From an uncultured Clostridia bacterium (GTDB lineage Bacteria > Bacillota > Clostridia > Lachnospirales > CAG-274), in the NCBI GenBank assembly GCA_947628755.1, contig CANRBC010000001.1, positions 124,001 through 188,000 on the forward strand: 64,000 bases of DNA, in the 5' to 3' direction. This document shows, piece by piece, positions 26,057 through 34,884 of the stretch; the first letter of the stretch is position 1, and each line of letters opens with the position of its first letter. The notes below the pieces were generated by a model that did no database searches, was not told the origin of the DNA, and saw nothing but the letters and a program-made list of their open reading frames with translations. The translations under genes were made by a program, and so were the position numbers.

Positions 26057-26638
26057 ATGAGTTTAGCAAACCTCGACGGCCTTTATAAAGAACGTATAAT
26101 CAAACTGCTGTTGGCAGATGATACGGTCGTTAAACTGATAAACCCAACTTCTAATCCCCTACTGGACATATCTGAGGTATTGCTTGGCGGCGAATGGAAT
26201 ATAAACGGCGAACTGATAAAAGAGCAGGGGCATATATTTGACCACGACTTTGTTGACGACACCATAACGGAGCAAAAAGCCTTTATATTCGTAGAAACGC
26301 AAGTACCAAGCATAGATAAATATAAACCATACCTAGTCGATATAAACTTATATATATCTGTGTTTGCCGATAACAGACTTATAAGACTTAGTGACAAAAC
26401 TGCGCCTACAAAGGGCGAAATGAGAAAGCTCGGCTTCCACGGCAATAGAATAGATATGCTATGCGCAAGAGTTGATGAGATATTAAACGGCAGAGGTAAT
26501 GTAGGACTTGGTGATATAAAGCCCTATGAAAGAAACTATACTTCTGTATATAAGCCAAAGGTCGGATATTATGGCAAGATACTTCACTACTATGTAAAGG
26601 GATATAACACCGAAAATGATGAGTGTGGTGAAGTATGA
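26057..26638 (+). CDS. Tail terminator/completion-like protein
   Basis: A 193-residue protein with TAGGAGGTG upstream. It follows the putative stopper and overlaps the next gene by four bases (ATGA). The N-terminus (LYKERIIKLLLADDTVVKLI) and a beta-sheet core (YLVDINLYISVFADNRLIRL) suit a tail-terminator fold. Positional inference. Confidence 0.5.
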   Translation: MSLANLDGLYKERIIKLLLADDTVVKLINPTSNPLLDISEVLLGGEWNINGELIKEQGHIFDHDFVDDTITEQKAFIFVETQVPSIDKYKPYLVDINLYISVFADNRLIRLSDKTAPTKGEMRKLGFHGNRIDMLCARVDEILNGRGNVGLGDIKPYERNYTSVYKPKVGYYGKILHYYVKGYNTENDECGEV

Positions 26639-27429
26639 CACTTGACAAGGAAACCCGTGACCTGAAAGCCACATTGGAATTGCAGTTGCCATACAGTCTG
26701 CCAATGGAATATATGGGTATTACTATATATCCTGTGACTATGAAGGATTATTATTCCTTACAGGCGTTTTCTGAAAGTATCACGTTCAGAAAAGAAAGCC
26801 GTCTGCCAGACATCAATATGATAAAAATGACATATCTTGAATTCTTGTTATATACAGCTAACAATACGGAATTGGCAGAAAAGTATGAGATACCGCACCT
26901 TCCTATGTTTTGGACTTATGCATTGAGCCTATTGTGCATAGCTTGCAAAATAGAGCCAAAACAAATAGGCGTTGAGATAGATAAAAATGATAATAAGATA
27001 TATCTTATCTTGAACGGTATTAAATTCAACTCCAAACAGTTTGACAATTTAAGACGTATCATTATTGCGCAGAACGGCATTGAATATGATATAGACACTT
27101 TTATTAATTATGATACGGAAAAAGCGTTAAATGCCCCCGATCCTTCCGTCAAGAACGACAGGAGTACATTAGAAGACTATATAGACTCTCTCTGTGTTGC
27201 TATCAACTGCTCCGCTAAAGACGTTGCGGATATGCCCGTGCGGAAGTTTTGGCGATATATACAGCGCATTAATTTATACGATATATATAAAATATGCAAG
27301 ACGGGCGAAGCCGGCGGAATGGTTACTTATAAAGAGCCTATAAGACACTGGATGAGCAACATCAATAACATTGATAAATATAAAGACAAGATAATAGATG
27401 AACAGACATTGAAGAACAAGATAGGCTAG
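26635..27429 (+). CDS. Tail-region protein, 264 aa
   Basis: Translationally coupled to the upstream gene. Helical protein with a motif-poor sequence (GITIYPVTMKDYYSLQAFSE near the start). Proteins with an N-terminal ITIYPVTMKDYY-like strand recur next to tail-tube genes in Firmicute phages; the function is unknown. Confidence 0.5.
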   Translation: MTLDKETRDLKATLELQLPYSLPMEYMGITIYPVTMKDYYSLQAFSESITFRKESRLPDINMIKMTYLEFLLYTANNTELAEKYEIPHLPMFWTYALSLLCIACKIEPKQIGVEIDKNDNKIYLILNGIKFNSKQFDNLRRIIIAQNGIEYDIDTFINYDTEKALNAPDPSVKNDRSTLEDYIDSLCVAINCSAKDVADMPVRKFWRYIQRINLYDIYKICKTGEAGGMVTYKEPIRHWMSNINNIDKYKDKIIDEQTLKNKIG

Positions 27430-27463
27430 TCTTGTTCTTTTTTAATGAGAAAAGGAGGCAAAA

Positions 27464-28489
27464 ATGCCAGAGGTAAAGAACAAATCAAAGGACTTTGTTG
27501 TAAGCACTTGTAATGCTGCCTTTTACGACCCATCAGACATACTTATTTGTACGGGTACTGCTAACTTAAATACTTCTATTGAGGCTGCTATGGAGGAGTT
27601 GGAGCTTAGAGCTGGTCAGGGCAAACAGCTTGAATATACTCTTAAATACGGCAGAACTCTTAACGTTACTTGGCAGGCACAGGACTGGAAGCTTGAATAT
27701 ATCGCTATTAATACAGGCTCTGCAATCGCAGAAGGTCTTACCGATGTATACTCTATTGACGAGTGTGTTGCGTTAGACGGTTCTATCGGTACTCTTAAAA
27801 ATGAGCCAGTCGGCAAGGTTGCTGTAAAACTTCCTAACGGCAATATCATAATGGTAGAGGCAGAAGGCAAGACTATTGACCTTAAGAATAACAATGTAAG
27901 CGGCGGTACTGTAAGAGCCACATATGCCTTTAATACACAGGCAAGAATGCTTACTATTGATACGCAGACTCAGCCATTGATCGGTAAGCTTGTACTGACT
28001 GCCCCGAAGCACAACAACAACAAGGGTCAGGTCGGCGAAGTTCAGACTATAATTCCTAAGTATCAGGCTTCAGGCAACTTTACTATGGAATATACACCTG
28101 ACGGCGCACTTTCTACCAACATTGACGGTAAGGCTCTTGCATACGAGGGCGATACCTGTGATAATGGTAACTCTGTATACGCATACCTTAAGGAGTTTGA
28201 TTACTCTGCGCAGGCTACCACAGTAAATCAGATTGCAGCTAACTATCAGGAAGTCACCCTTAAGCCACAGGAAACTTGTACTCTTATAGTATACGGTATC
28301 AAGGGCGGCGTATCCTCTAATATCCTTATTGACAATGATAAGTGTAGCTTTACGTCTGACCAAATCTCTTACGCTTCTGTTGGCGAAAAGACGGGCGAAA
28401 TCAAGGGCGTAGCTGAAGGTAATGCAGTTATTACCGTTGATTACAACGGCGTTAAGGACTTCGTACACGTTACCGTTACGGGCGAATAA
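27464..28489 (+). CDS. Major tail tube protein with Ig-like C-terminus
   Basis: A 341-residue protein behind AAAGGAGG. The first 250 residues are beta-rich with high-expression codons, as for tail-tube subunits (LEYTLKYGRTLNVTWQAQDW). The last 85 residues (EVTLKPQETCTLIVYGIKGG to GVKDFVHVTVTGE) form a bacterial Ig-like (Big_2) domain, a common carbohydrate-binding decoration on tail tubes. A strong hairpin follows. Confidence 0.7.
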   Translation: MPEVKNKSKDFVVSTCNAAFYDPSDILICTGTANLNTSIEAAMEELELRAGQGKQLEYTLKYGRTLNVTWQAQDWKLEYIAINTGSAIAEGLTDVYSIDECVALDGSIGTLKNEPVGKVAVKLPNGNIIMVEAEGKTIDLKNNNVSGGTVRATYAFNTQARMLTIDTQTQPLIGKLVLTAPKHNNNKGQVGEVQTIIPKYQASGNFTMEYTPDGALSTNIDGKALAYEGDTCDNGNSVYAYLKEFDYSAQATTVNQIAANYQEVTLKPQETCTLIVYGIKGGVSSNILIDNDKCSFTSDQISYASVGEKTGEIKGVAEGNAVITVDYNGVKDFVHVTVTGE

Positions 28490-28496
28490 TTGATAT

Positions 28497-28531
28497 TATA
28501 GAGGGCAGATTGTTAAATTTGCCCTCTTATA
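28497..28531 (+). terminator. Hairpin after the tail tube gene
   Basis: TATA-GAGGGCA pairs with TGCCCTC-TTATA (one bulge), ending at the ribosome site of the next gene. Attenuator or partial terminator after a highly expressed gene. Confidence 0.6.
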
Positions 28532-28543
28532 AGGAGATATATA

Positions 28544-28882
28544 ATGGCAAAGAAAAGCACAAAGACAGTTACCAATGAGAATATAACCGAGGCATCTGTT
28601 GCCACTGATGCCATGGCAGAGGCGACTGAAAATGAGGTCTTTACAAATAACGAAACCAATACTGCTGCCGAAACCGTTATGGTTGAGCCTATAACATACA
28701 ACACAGTCATAGCTACCGTTATAAGCTATGACAAATACAGAAAAAGGCTTGCATTAAATATAGACGGCTATGGCGTTATGCTTGACAATGTGCAGGACTA
28801 TAACGGCACAGATACTTATATTGTAAAATACACAGGTACCATTGGCGAAGCGGATTGTAGGATAATATCTGATGTGTGCTAA
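28544..28882 (+). CDS. Tail-region hypothetical protein, 112 aa
   Basis: The Lys/Thr-rich N-terminus MAKKSTKTVTNENITEASVA resembles that of the protein at 29642, suggesting a shared interaction segment or ancestry. The C-terminal 60 residues are a small beta domain (VIATVISYDKYRKRLALNID). TAAGGAG precedes the ATG. It may be a tail-assembly factor given its place after the tube gene. Confidence 0.55.
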   Translation: MAKKSTKTVTNENITEASVATDAMAEATENEVFTNNETNTAAETVMVEPITYNTVIATVISYDKYRKRLALNIDGYGVMLDNVQDYNGTDTYIVKYTGTIGEADCRIISDVC

Positions 28883-28883
28883 T

Positions 28884-29048
28884 ATGTATACAGGCATTAA
28901 TACAAAGACCAACAGACAAATGTATTATTGCCGATTATTTGATAACAAGACCAATGAAATGGAAAGGTTATGTCTGTTTCAGAGGTTTTGTGCTAAAGAA
29001 CAACGCTATCTTTTAAACAATCCGCAAAACTGTAAAAATTATACATGA
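28884..29048 (+). CDS. Small DUF5659-like protein
   Basis: A 54-residue frame, MYTGINTKTNRQMYYCRLFD, with FQRFCAKEQRYLLNNPQNC near its end. An in-frame ATG at 28872 would overlap the previous gene. It shares the N-T-K-T-N, aromatic style of small phage proteins such as that at 23859. No strong ribosome site; likely coupled. Confidence 0.45.
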   Translation: MYTGINTKTNRQMYYCRLFDNKTNEMERLCLFQRFCAKEQRYLLNNPQNCKNYT

Positions 29049-29055
29049 TATTGGG

Positions 29056-29160
29056 AGGGTGGTACTTTATGTACTGCCCTTTTGATATTTCTGTCAAAGA
29101 AGGTTCAGCCTTTTGACAGGGATATTATTGAGGGCGGTGTAAGGCTGAACCACTGCCCTT
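29056..29160 (+). ncRNA. Three-hairpin leader with complementary (kissing) loops
   Basis: Hairpin 1: 29056-29065 with 29071-29080 (10 bp). Hairpin 2: 29084-29098 with 29112-29126 (15 bp, three G-U), 13-base loop. Hairpin 3: 29131-29139 with 29151-29159 (9 bp), 11-base loop. Loop 2 GTTCAGCCT is the exact complement of loop 3 AGGCTGAAC, so a 9-bp kissing helix can form. Directly precedes the RusA-like gene. Confidence 0.7.
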
Positions 29161-29190
29161 CCCTGATATTACTTTGAAAAGGTGGTTAAT

Positions 29191-29625
29191 ATCAGTAATA
29201 TTAAGCTTGTTATAGATAACGATGTTCTTGACGATTATTTTGAATATTATAAATCCATACACCCAAGAGCTAAAAAGAAACCTATAACTACGCCCTATCA
29301 CCCTTCTATCAACTCTTGGTGCATACTACCGAGAATGTCAATGAATAACCTAAAGCAAAAATGGAAGGATTTTATAATATGGTTCGTGTCGATTAGTGGG
29401 TATAATGACTTACAATTAGACGATTTTGACGTGAAATATGTAGCGTATTTTAACACTAACCGCAGACACGACGTAGATAACCAAGTCCCTAAATTTATAC
29501 TTGACGGACTGACGGAGTCGGGAATGATAGTTGACGATGATGATAAGCACCTGCATAAGCTGACTTTGGCTACGGGGTACGACAAGGATAATCCAAGAGC
29601 AGAACTCACAATATTAGTTAAATAA
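29191..29625 (+). CDS. RusA-family Holliday junction resolvase
   Basis: About 144 residues. The RusA signature is clear in the C-terminal half: DVDNQVPKFILDGLTESGMI followed by DDDDKHLHKL, in which Asp residues bind the catalytic metal. RusA enzymes cut four-way junctions during recombination or before packaging. It is unusual among tail genes. The GTG at 29182 lies inside the AAAAGGTGG ribosome site; ATC at 29191 has five-base spacing and is proposed as the start. The structured leader just upstream may control it. Confidence 0.8.
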   Translation: MSNIKLVIDNDVLDDYFEYYKSIHPRAKKKPITTPYHPSINSWCILPRMSMNNLKQKWKDFIIWFVSISGYNDLQLDDFDVKYVAYFNTNRRHDVDNQVPKFILDGLTESGMIVDDDDKHLHKLTLATGYDKDNPRAELTILVK

Positions 29626-29641
29626 GGAGAGATTTACATAT

Positions 29642-30571
29642 ATGGCAAAGAAAGATGTAAAGACTACAACAGAAAATAACGTAACAGAAATACCAGAAAA
29701 CGGCGATAAAGAAACGGCGATAAAAAACGGCGATAACTTTAAGACAATCAGTCTTGCAGATACCAACTATGCCAATGCTTCTTTCGGCGTGACATTAGAA
29801 GGCGATGGCAGTAAGAAAAAAGATACACAGGTCATTATAAAGCAGTCTGTCACGTTAAGTGATATGTTGAGCATAGTTGAAGAAACGTATCAGGCATTAA
29901 TGGTAAATGCTGAAAATTTATATGCCCTTAAACGACCATTCCTTGTGTTCTATATTCTCAACGGTATGTCTAATGTTGACGTAAGTGATGTGATAGAAAA
30001 GATAGAGCCTAATACGGAAAACACAGAAAATGATACGGAAAAGATAGAAAACGATACGGAAAGCGTAAAAAATGATGCAGAGAAAAGTCCTCAGTATCGC
30101 TTAAATGCAGATAAACTTATGGCTCTTAGCGTAAGCGCATATGGACAGGTAATAGACAGAATGCTTGACAGAACAAGCGGTATGCCATATAACGCAGTAT
30201 ATGTAATAGGACAATTATTGGATAAGAGGCTTGAAATATTTGAAAAGGCCGTAGAAGGATATTCACCAAGCGATAATGTGCTGAATGAGATATATAATGC
30301 CTTTTCTAATTTGAGTACATTCTTTAATACGCTGACTGAAAAGGTTAATAAGTTTAATGTTGAAAAGTTAGGAGAGCAAATTGCCGACCTCAATCCGCAG
30401 GCTATAATAGCTGCGTATCTTAATTCAAAAACTGCAAAAGATAATAAGGAGTCTGTATTACAGGCTAAAAATGAACAGATACAGGAATTAAAAACAGAAC
30501 TTAATACATACACCGCAAGAAATGTCATGGCAGATAATGTGATAAATATGCCCGACAAAGGTAAAAAATAA
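29642..30571 (+). CDS. Tail assembly protein with low-complexity repeat
   Basis: A 309-residue acidic protein located where tail chaperones are usually encoded, just before the tape measure. Residues about 125-150 repeat ENDTEK/ENDTES/KNDAEK, a flexible charged linker that may vary by slippage. The last part is coiled coil (ESVLQAKNEQIQELKTELNT). Its N-terminus resembles that of the gene at 28544. The stop overlaps the next ATG (TAATG). No frameshift product was evident. Confidence 0.5.
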   Translation: MAKKDVKTTTENNVTEIPENGDKETAIKNGDNFKTISLADTNYANASFGVTLEGDGSKKKDTQVIIKQSVTLSDMLSIVEETYQALMVNAENLYALKRPFLVFYILNGMSNVDVSDVIEKIEPNTENTENDTEKIENDTESVKNDAEKSPQYRLNADKLMALSVSAYGQVIDRMLDRTSGMPYNAVYVIGQLLDKRLEIFEKAVEGYSPSDNVLNEIYNAFSNLSTFFNTLTEKVNKFNVEKLGEQIADLNPQAIIAAYLNSKTAKDNKESVLQAKNEQIQELKTELNTYTARNVMADNVINMPDKGKK

Positions 30572-30999
30572 TGCCTACTGTAACAAATATGGCTCAACTG
30601 GAAGCCTTGATAATGTCAAAAGTTAGTATTGCCGTTGCAAAGACAAGAGACGATGTACATGAAGTAATTCAGGCTTATATTGACAATTATTATGCGGAAT
30701 ATAGCCCTAAAGTATATGCACGTTTATATCACTTTGCCGACAGTCTTGTAAAACTTGATGTAAGAGTATCGGGGACAAGCGTATCTGCGGAGGTTAAAAT
30801 CGATGAAGGTTATCTAAATTATACATATCCCAGAGGAGAACAACTGACAGGCTTGCAGGTCGTTGAATATGCCGATGCAGGAACACATGGCGGCTGGGGG
30901 ACAGGCACACGCTTTTGGACAGAGGCTTTAAATCTAATGGGTGGCGAAGAAGGAATAAAAGAATGGCTGATTGCCCATCTGAAAGAACAAGGGTTATAA
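30571..30999 (+). CDS. HK97 gp10-like tail protein
   Basis: A 142-residue protein whose layout (amphipathic first helix AQLEALIMSKVSIAVAKTRD, then beta sheet, and GTHGGWGTGTRFWTEALNLM near the end) resembles HK97 gp10-type completion proteins. It overlaps the upstream gene and is followed by a strong terminator, closing this operon before the tape-measure gene. Confidence 0.5.
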   Translation: MPTVTNMAQLEALIMSKVSIAVAKTRDDVHEVIQAYIDNYYAEYSPKVYARLYHFADSLVKLDVRVSGTSVSAEVKIDEGYLNYTYPRGEQLTGLQVVEYADAGTHGGWGTGTRFWTEALNLMGGEEGIKEWLIAHLKEQGL

Positions 31000-31026
31000 C
31001 ATAAAATAAAATGAAACTGTAATTTT

Positions 31027-31063
31027 AATGGATAGATCGCAAAATATGGTCTATCCATTTTTT
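31027..31063 (+). terminator. Strong terminator before the tape-measure gene
   Basis: AATGGATAGA pairs with TCTATCCATT (10 bp), followed by a T run (TTTTTTT). Confidence 0.85.
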
Positions 31064-31088
31064 TAAGTTGAGGAGGTGGGGATAGTTT

Positions 31089-32936
31089 GTGAGCGATTTT
31101 ACTATTAAGTTAAATGCGGAACTTGATTTACAAAATATCAAAAAGCAGATTGAAAACTTAGATACCGCTTCCCTTAAACTCACAAATATTAATATTGATA
31201 CGGGTAAGATTTCTAAATCTATAACGAAGGCTTTTGATAAATCTTATACTGTTAAAATTGATACAAGCAGTATTACAAAACAAATAGAGGGTGCTGTTAA
31301 GGCAGGGCTGAATACCACAGGCGGAAATAAAATGCCTAAGTCAACCAGTCCGTCTACGGGTGTAGATAAAAGTCTCGCCAAAATTGAAGCTCAAAAGGCA
31401 AAGCAGATAGCTATTGAAAATGCTAAACATCAAAATAGGCTGGCGTATATTGAAGCCCAACGAGCAAAACAAGCAGCCGTTGCAGAGGCTAGAATTCAGT
31501 TAGAACAAGTTAGGGCAGCAAACAGGTTGGCGGCACAACAGCAAGCCCATCAACAAAGACTAGAATTACAGCAATCCAGAGCTGAACAAACAACAGTAAG
31601 AAATGCTAATCGAATTAGGCGTAGGATTGACGATAATACATATTACGCTCGCAATCAGGCTGTCGCTGCCAAGCTAACGCCCTTTTCGGGATTATCGGAC
31701 ACTACCGAGTTCAGGAATGTCCAAGCTTCTATAAGTAATGCTACGGAGGCATATCAAAGCCTGTTAAATGCAAGAAATGCCTTTGATAACGGCAGTATAG
31801 GTGTTAGGGAATTTTCGGCGGCTTTTGATGAATACGACATAGCAATAAGCAAGGCTAATAATGACACAAAACTATTCCTTACAACGCAAGGTCAGTTATT
31901 AACGGAAAGAAAGAAATCGTCGCTTCAAAACAGCATAATGCTTTTCGGAGAAAAGAATACCAAGGCTGTAAAGGCTTATAGGCAAGAATATGAAGAGCTT
32001 GTAAGATTAGCCGAGCGAATGGAGTATACGGGCGAAGGCAACGTAGTACAAGACAGATTTGCGCAACTTCAAGCTAGAGCTACTAAAGAAGGCAATCTTG
32101 GACTGACGAGTTTTGACCAGATTAAACGCGGCTTTAAGCAAATAGGTCAGTTTGTCGGTACATATGGTATATATCAGCGTTTGTTAAATACCGCTGAAAA
32201 AATGGTGCAGAACGTTGTAGACGTTGATACTGCTATGACAGAACTGCGCAAGGTGTCTGACGCTACCGATACGCAGATAGACAACTATCTGCAAAACGCC
32301 ACCGTTCACGCCAAGGAATACGGTGCGGCTGTTTCTGACGTAGTAAATGCTACGGCGGATTGGTCAAGGCTTGGATATAGTTTGCCTGAAGCGGAACAAC
32401 TGACAAAAGCGTCATTATTATATAAAAATGTTGGCGACAATATGACTATGGACGATGTAAGCGAGAACTTGATTTCGACCTTACAGGGTTTCCAATTAGA
32501 CTCTAATGAAGCCGTTAGTATCATTGATAAATTTAATGAAGTAGGCAATAACTACGCCATTGATACTAAAGGCTTGGGCGAAGCGCTTAAACGGTCGGCT
32601 GCGTCTTTTAATGCCGCAAATACCGACTTGTCACAGGCTATCGCCTTGGTAACAGCGACAAATGAAGTGGTGCAAGACCCTGATGTTGTTGGCACAATGT
32701 GGAAAACTGTGTCTATGAGAATTAGGGGCGCAAAGTCAGAATTAGAAGAAGCTGGCGAAGATACCGAAGGTATGGTGGAAACGACAGCAAAGCTTCGTGA
32801 CCTCGTAAAAGGTATGACTGGCTTCGATATAATGGCTGACGAAGCAGGCACTCAATTCAAGTCAATATACGATATTGTACTCGGTATAGGTAAGGAATGG
32901 AAGAACCTTACCGACGTAGAGCAGGCAAACACAGCT
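31089..32936 (+). CDS. Tape-measure protein, segment 1 of 3
   Basis: The N-terminal 616 residues of the tail tape measure, which sets tail length and forms the tail core. GTG start behind AGGAGGTGG. A Lys/Gln/Ala-rich coiled coil covers residues 95-175; residues about 380-615 (FVGTYGIYQRLLNTAEKMVQ, VVDVDTAMTELRKVSDATD, FKSIYDIVLGIGKEWKNLT) match the conserved TP901-type tape-measure N-domain. The frame runs into nonsense (CLCVQKCA, stop at 32961) where the family continues ANTALLE.LAGKRQ. That continuation is found at 33361. The exact boundary may be anywhere from about 32936 to 32941. Confidence 0.8.
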
Positions 32937-33360
32937 TGCCTGTGTGTACAGAAATGTGCATAATAGAACACATCTAAAACCAGTAAAACCTAAAGCTTTA
33001 TCGCCACAGTATGGAATGAAATATGTCTGTACGAAGGTAACGAAAGTAAAACAACGATAAAGATACCATATGGTCAAAAGCCTAAGTGGTGTAACAATGG
33101 TAGTTTGGTCGCGAAGCTCCGAATAGGAGTGTGTCAGACGGTCATTCCCGTGTAGGGTTGCAGACCAGAGAATACATATCTGCAACAAAAGAAGTACGGC
33201 GCAAATATATGGCGTGGGTGAAAACCCCTTAAATGGAAAAGGTGTGGCTGCTATTTGATTTTATCAAATGTGGTTAAGAAATGACCTAAACATCTATGGA
33301 AACATAGAGAAGTTATAAAACAACTCATAAGCGTTATGAACTTATGGAATATATTGAAGC
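32937..33360 (+). other. Intron-like interruption of the tape-measure gene, 0.42 kb
   Basis: Removing about 424 bases restores the family sequence QANTA-LLETLAGKRQGNALSA across the gap, and all frames inside contain stops, so this should be spliced RNA rather than coding DNA. It starts near GTGTG (32942-32946), the group II 5' consensus. Complementary helices are visible: GTACAG near 32946 with CTGTAC near 33039, CTTTATCG with CGATAAAG, and CTATG-GAAA-CATAG near 33295. No classical domain V or group I core was found, so the ribozyme class is open. It carries no protein gene. Confidence 0.6.
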
Positions 33361-33728
33361 CTTCTTGAAACGCTTGCAGGAAAGCGTCAAGGCAACGCTC
33401 TTTCTGCCGTATTAAACAATATCGACACATTACAGGCTGCATATCAGACAGCCGAAACATCTGCGGGATCCGCTATGCGAGAAAACGCAAGATACCAAGA
33501 AAGTATACAATATTCTTTAGACAGATTTAAGGCTTCCTTCCAAGAACTGTCTACAGACTTTATTGGATCAGATTTCTTAAAGGGAGTAGTTGACGGCGGC
33601 AACTTAGCTATCAACGTACTCGACAAATTAATAGATGTAGCCGGAATGACAGGAACTGTGCTTCTTGGTCTTGGCGGTTACAAATTATTTAGTGGTGGTA
33701 AGCCCAAGGGCTTCTTAAATGAAAACTC
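33361..33728 (+). CDS. Tape-measure protein, segment 2 of 3
   Basis: About 123 residues (LLETLAGKRQGNALSAVLNN to LDKLIDVAGMTGTVLLGLGG and YKLFSGGKPKGFLNEN) that continue the tape-measure N-domain in the correct phase. It has no start codon of its own in a sensible place. The frame ends at TAA 33733-33735, after which a structured noncoding stretch starts. Joining TC at 33727-33728 to 43021 (or to 39364) keeps the frame. Those junctions are inferred from protein continuity, not observed splicing. Confidence 0.75.
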
Positions 33729-34180
33729 AAATTAAATTCATACAGGAGTGTGCCACCAGTCCGTTTAGCCGTGAGGTGTACGAGTCGGCAGCATAGCCGA
33801 CAAGGACGGGCATTGTAAAAGTGTGCGAAAATGATCAATTCATAACAGAATTGGTATACCTTTATAGCGAGGTATCGGGGAAGTCTTGTAAATATCAGAT
33901 ACCAAGTTATATCTGAAAGGATATAATGGCAAATGCGAAAGCACGAGGTATGGTAAAAATTCTGATACTGAGATAATCCGCAGGCGACAGTCCTAAGTGT
34001 AAATACGGACTAGCCTCCCAGAATAGTAAGCGCTGTCGGACCGTAAGGTTCGGCAAGGGGTATTCGGAGACTTGTTGACAGCAAGAATAAAATGCTATGG
34101 CAGATTACCAACTGTCGTTGTGGAGAAGTGTGTTCCTGCGCTTTTGGTAAAGGGGAAATAAGTTGAATTGTTATATTGTC
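33729..34180 (+). other. Structured RNA-like start of the large tape-measure interruption
   Basis: About 450 gene-free bases, richer in GC than the genes around it and dense in paired segments: GTCGGC/GCCGAC near 33785-33805, AGTCC/GGACT and AGGC/GCCT near 33970-34015, CGGACC-GTAA-GGTTCG near 34038, and an enclosing GCTGTC/GACAGC pair (about 34032 and 34077). GGAGTGTGCC near 33744 resembles group II 5' ends. This looks like the 5' part of a self-splicing intron into which cargo genes were inserted. I could not identify a complete group I or group II core. Confidence 0.5.
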
Positions 34181-34188
34181 GAAAATAG

Positions 34189-34217
34189 TTGATTTGTTGT
34201 GAACAATAGTATATAAT
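34189..34217 (+). promoter_or_regulatory. Sigma-A promoter, first cargo gene
   Basis: TTGATT (34189-34194), 17-base spacer, TATAAT (34212-34217). The sequence is duplicated almost exactly in front of the next gene at 34549. Confidence 0.7.
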
Positions 34218-34239
34218 ATAGAGGAGATAATGAAGCTTA

Positions 34240-34512
34240 GTGATAAGATATATAGACAAAGACCGTCATAATGACTTTACTTGGTTTGTTAAGCATTATG
34301 ATGAGTTCTATAAACAATATGGCGTTTCACATATCGCCATAAGACATCAGGAAATCTTAGGAGTTTTTGATACAGATACGGAAGGAATAGATAGTCTAGC
34401 GGAAATATATCCATTAGGCACATATAGTTTACAATATTGTAATGGTGATGAGTCAGGATATACAGGTTATATTTACTCTCCTAAAATTGCCAGAATGGTA
34501 TTGGGATTATAA
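34240..34512 (+). CDS. Cargo protein, 90 aa, paralogue 1
   Basis: Starts with GTG and reads MIRYIDKDRHNDFTWFVKHY, then AIRHQEILGVFDTDTEG and IARMVLGL. It is about half identical to the next gene over its whole length and has its own promoter. The RHQEILGxFD core resembles small proteins described with aspartyl-protease genes of the next-but-one type, but function is unknown. A moron-type gene inside the tape-measure interruption. Confidence 0.6.
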   Translation: MIRYIDKDRHNDFTWFVKHYDEFYKQYGVSHIAIRHQEILGVFDTDTEGIDSLAEIYPLGTYSLQYCNGDESGYTGYIYSPKIARMVLGL

Positions 34513-34548
34513 GTTTATGAGGGCATTATAAGTAAAATTTGAAAATAG

Positions 34549-34577
34549 TTGATTTGTTGTGTATGATAATATATAAT
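34549..34577 (+). promoter_or_regulatory. Sigma-A promoter, second cargo gene
   Basis: TTGATT (34549-34554), 17-base spacer, TATAAT (34572-34577). The 20 bases around the -35 box repeat those at 34189, showing tandem duplication of promoter plus gene. Confidence 0.7.
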
Positions 34578-34593
34578 AGAGAGAGGTTAATAG

Positions 34594-34866
34594 ATTATAA
34601 GATATACAGAAAAAGATAGTAATAATGATTTACAATGGTTTATTGAACATTACGATGAATTGTATAAAAAATATGGACGTTGTTATATTGCTACAAGACA
34701 TCAGGAAATTTTAGGTATTTTTGATAACCAAACTGAAGGCATAAAGGAAACAAGTAAGATTTATCCTTTGGGAACATTCCTTGTGCAACATTGTAATGGC
34801 GATGAGTCGGGATATACAGTTTATATTGCTTCGCCTGAAATTGCTAGAATGGTATTAGGATTATAA
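34594..34866 (+). CDS. Cargo protein, 90 aa, paralogue 2, ATT start
   Basis: A paralogue of the gene at 34240 with the same length. A TAG stop (34591-34593) lies immediately before the ATT at 34594, and no ATG, GTG or TTG occurs until codon 23, so alignment with the paralogue forces translation to begin at ATT (IRYTEKDSNNDLQWFIEHYD follows). AGAGAGG ends seven bases upstream, ideal spacing. This is one of the firmest non-AUG starts in the window. Function unknown. Confidence 0.65.
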   Translation: MIRYTEKDSNNDLQWFIEHYDELYKKYGRCYIATRHQEILGIFDNQTEGIKETSKIYPLGTFLVQHCNGDESGYTVYIASPEIARMVLGL

Positions 34867-34884
34867 GTTATCATAGAGGACATT

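Noticed and set aside
28544-30571. Programmed frameshift in tail chaperone genes
   Set aside because: I looked for slippery runs at the gene ends here and found no overlapping extended frame of the usual type.
33729-34180. Classical group I intron core
   Set aside because: Paired CAGACUA/TAGTC-type P7 strands could not be found, so only a general structured-RNA call is made.
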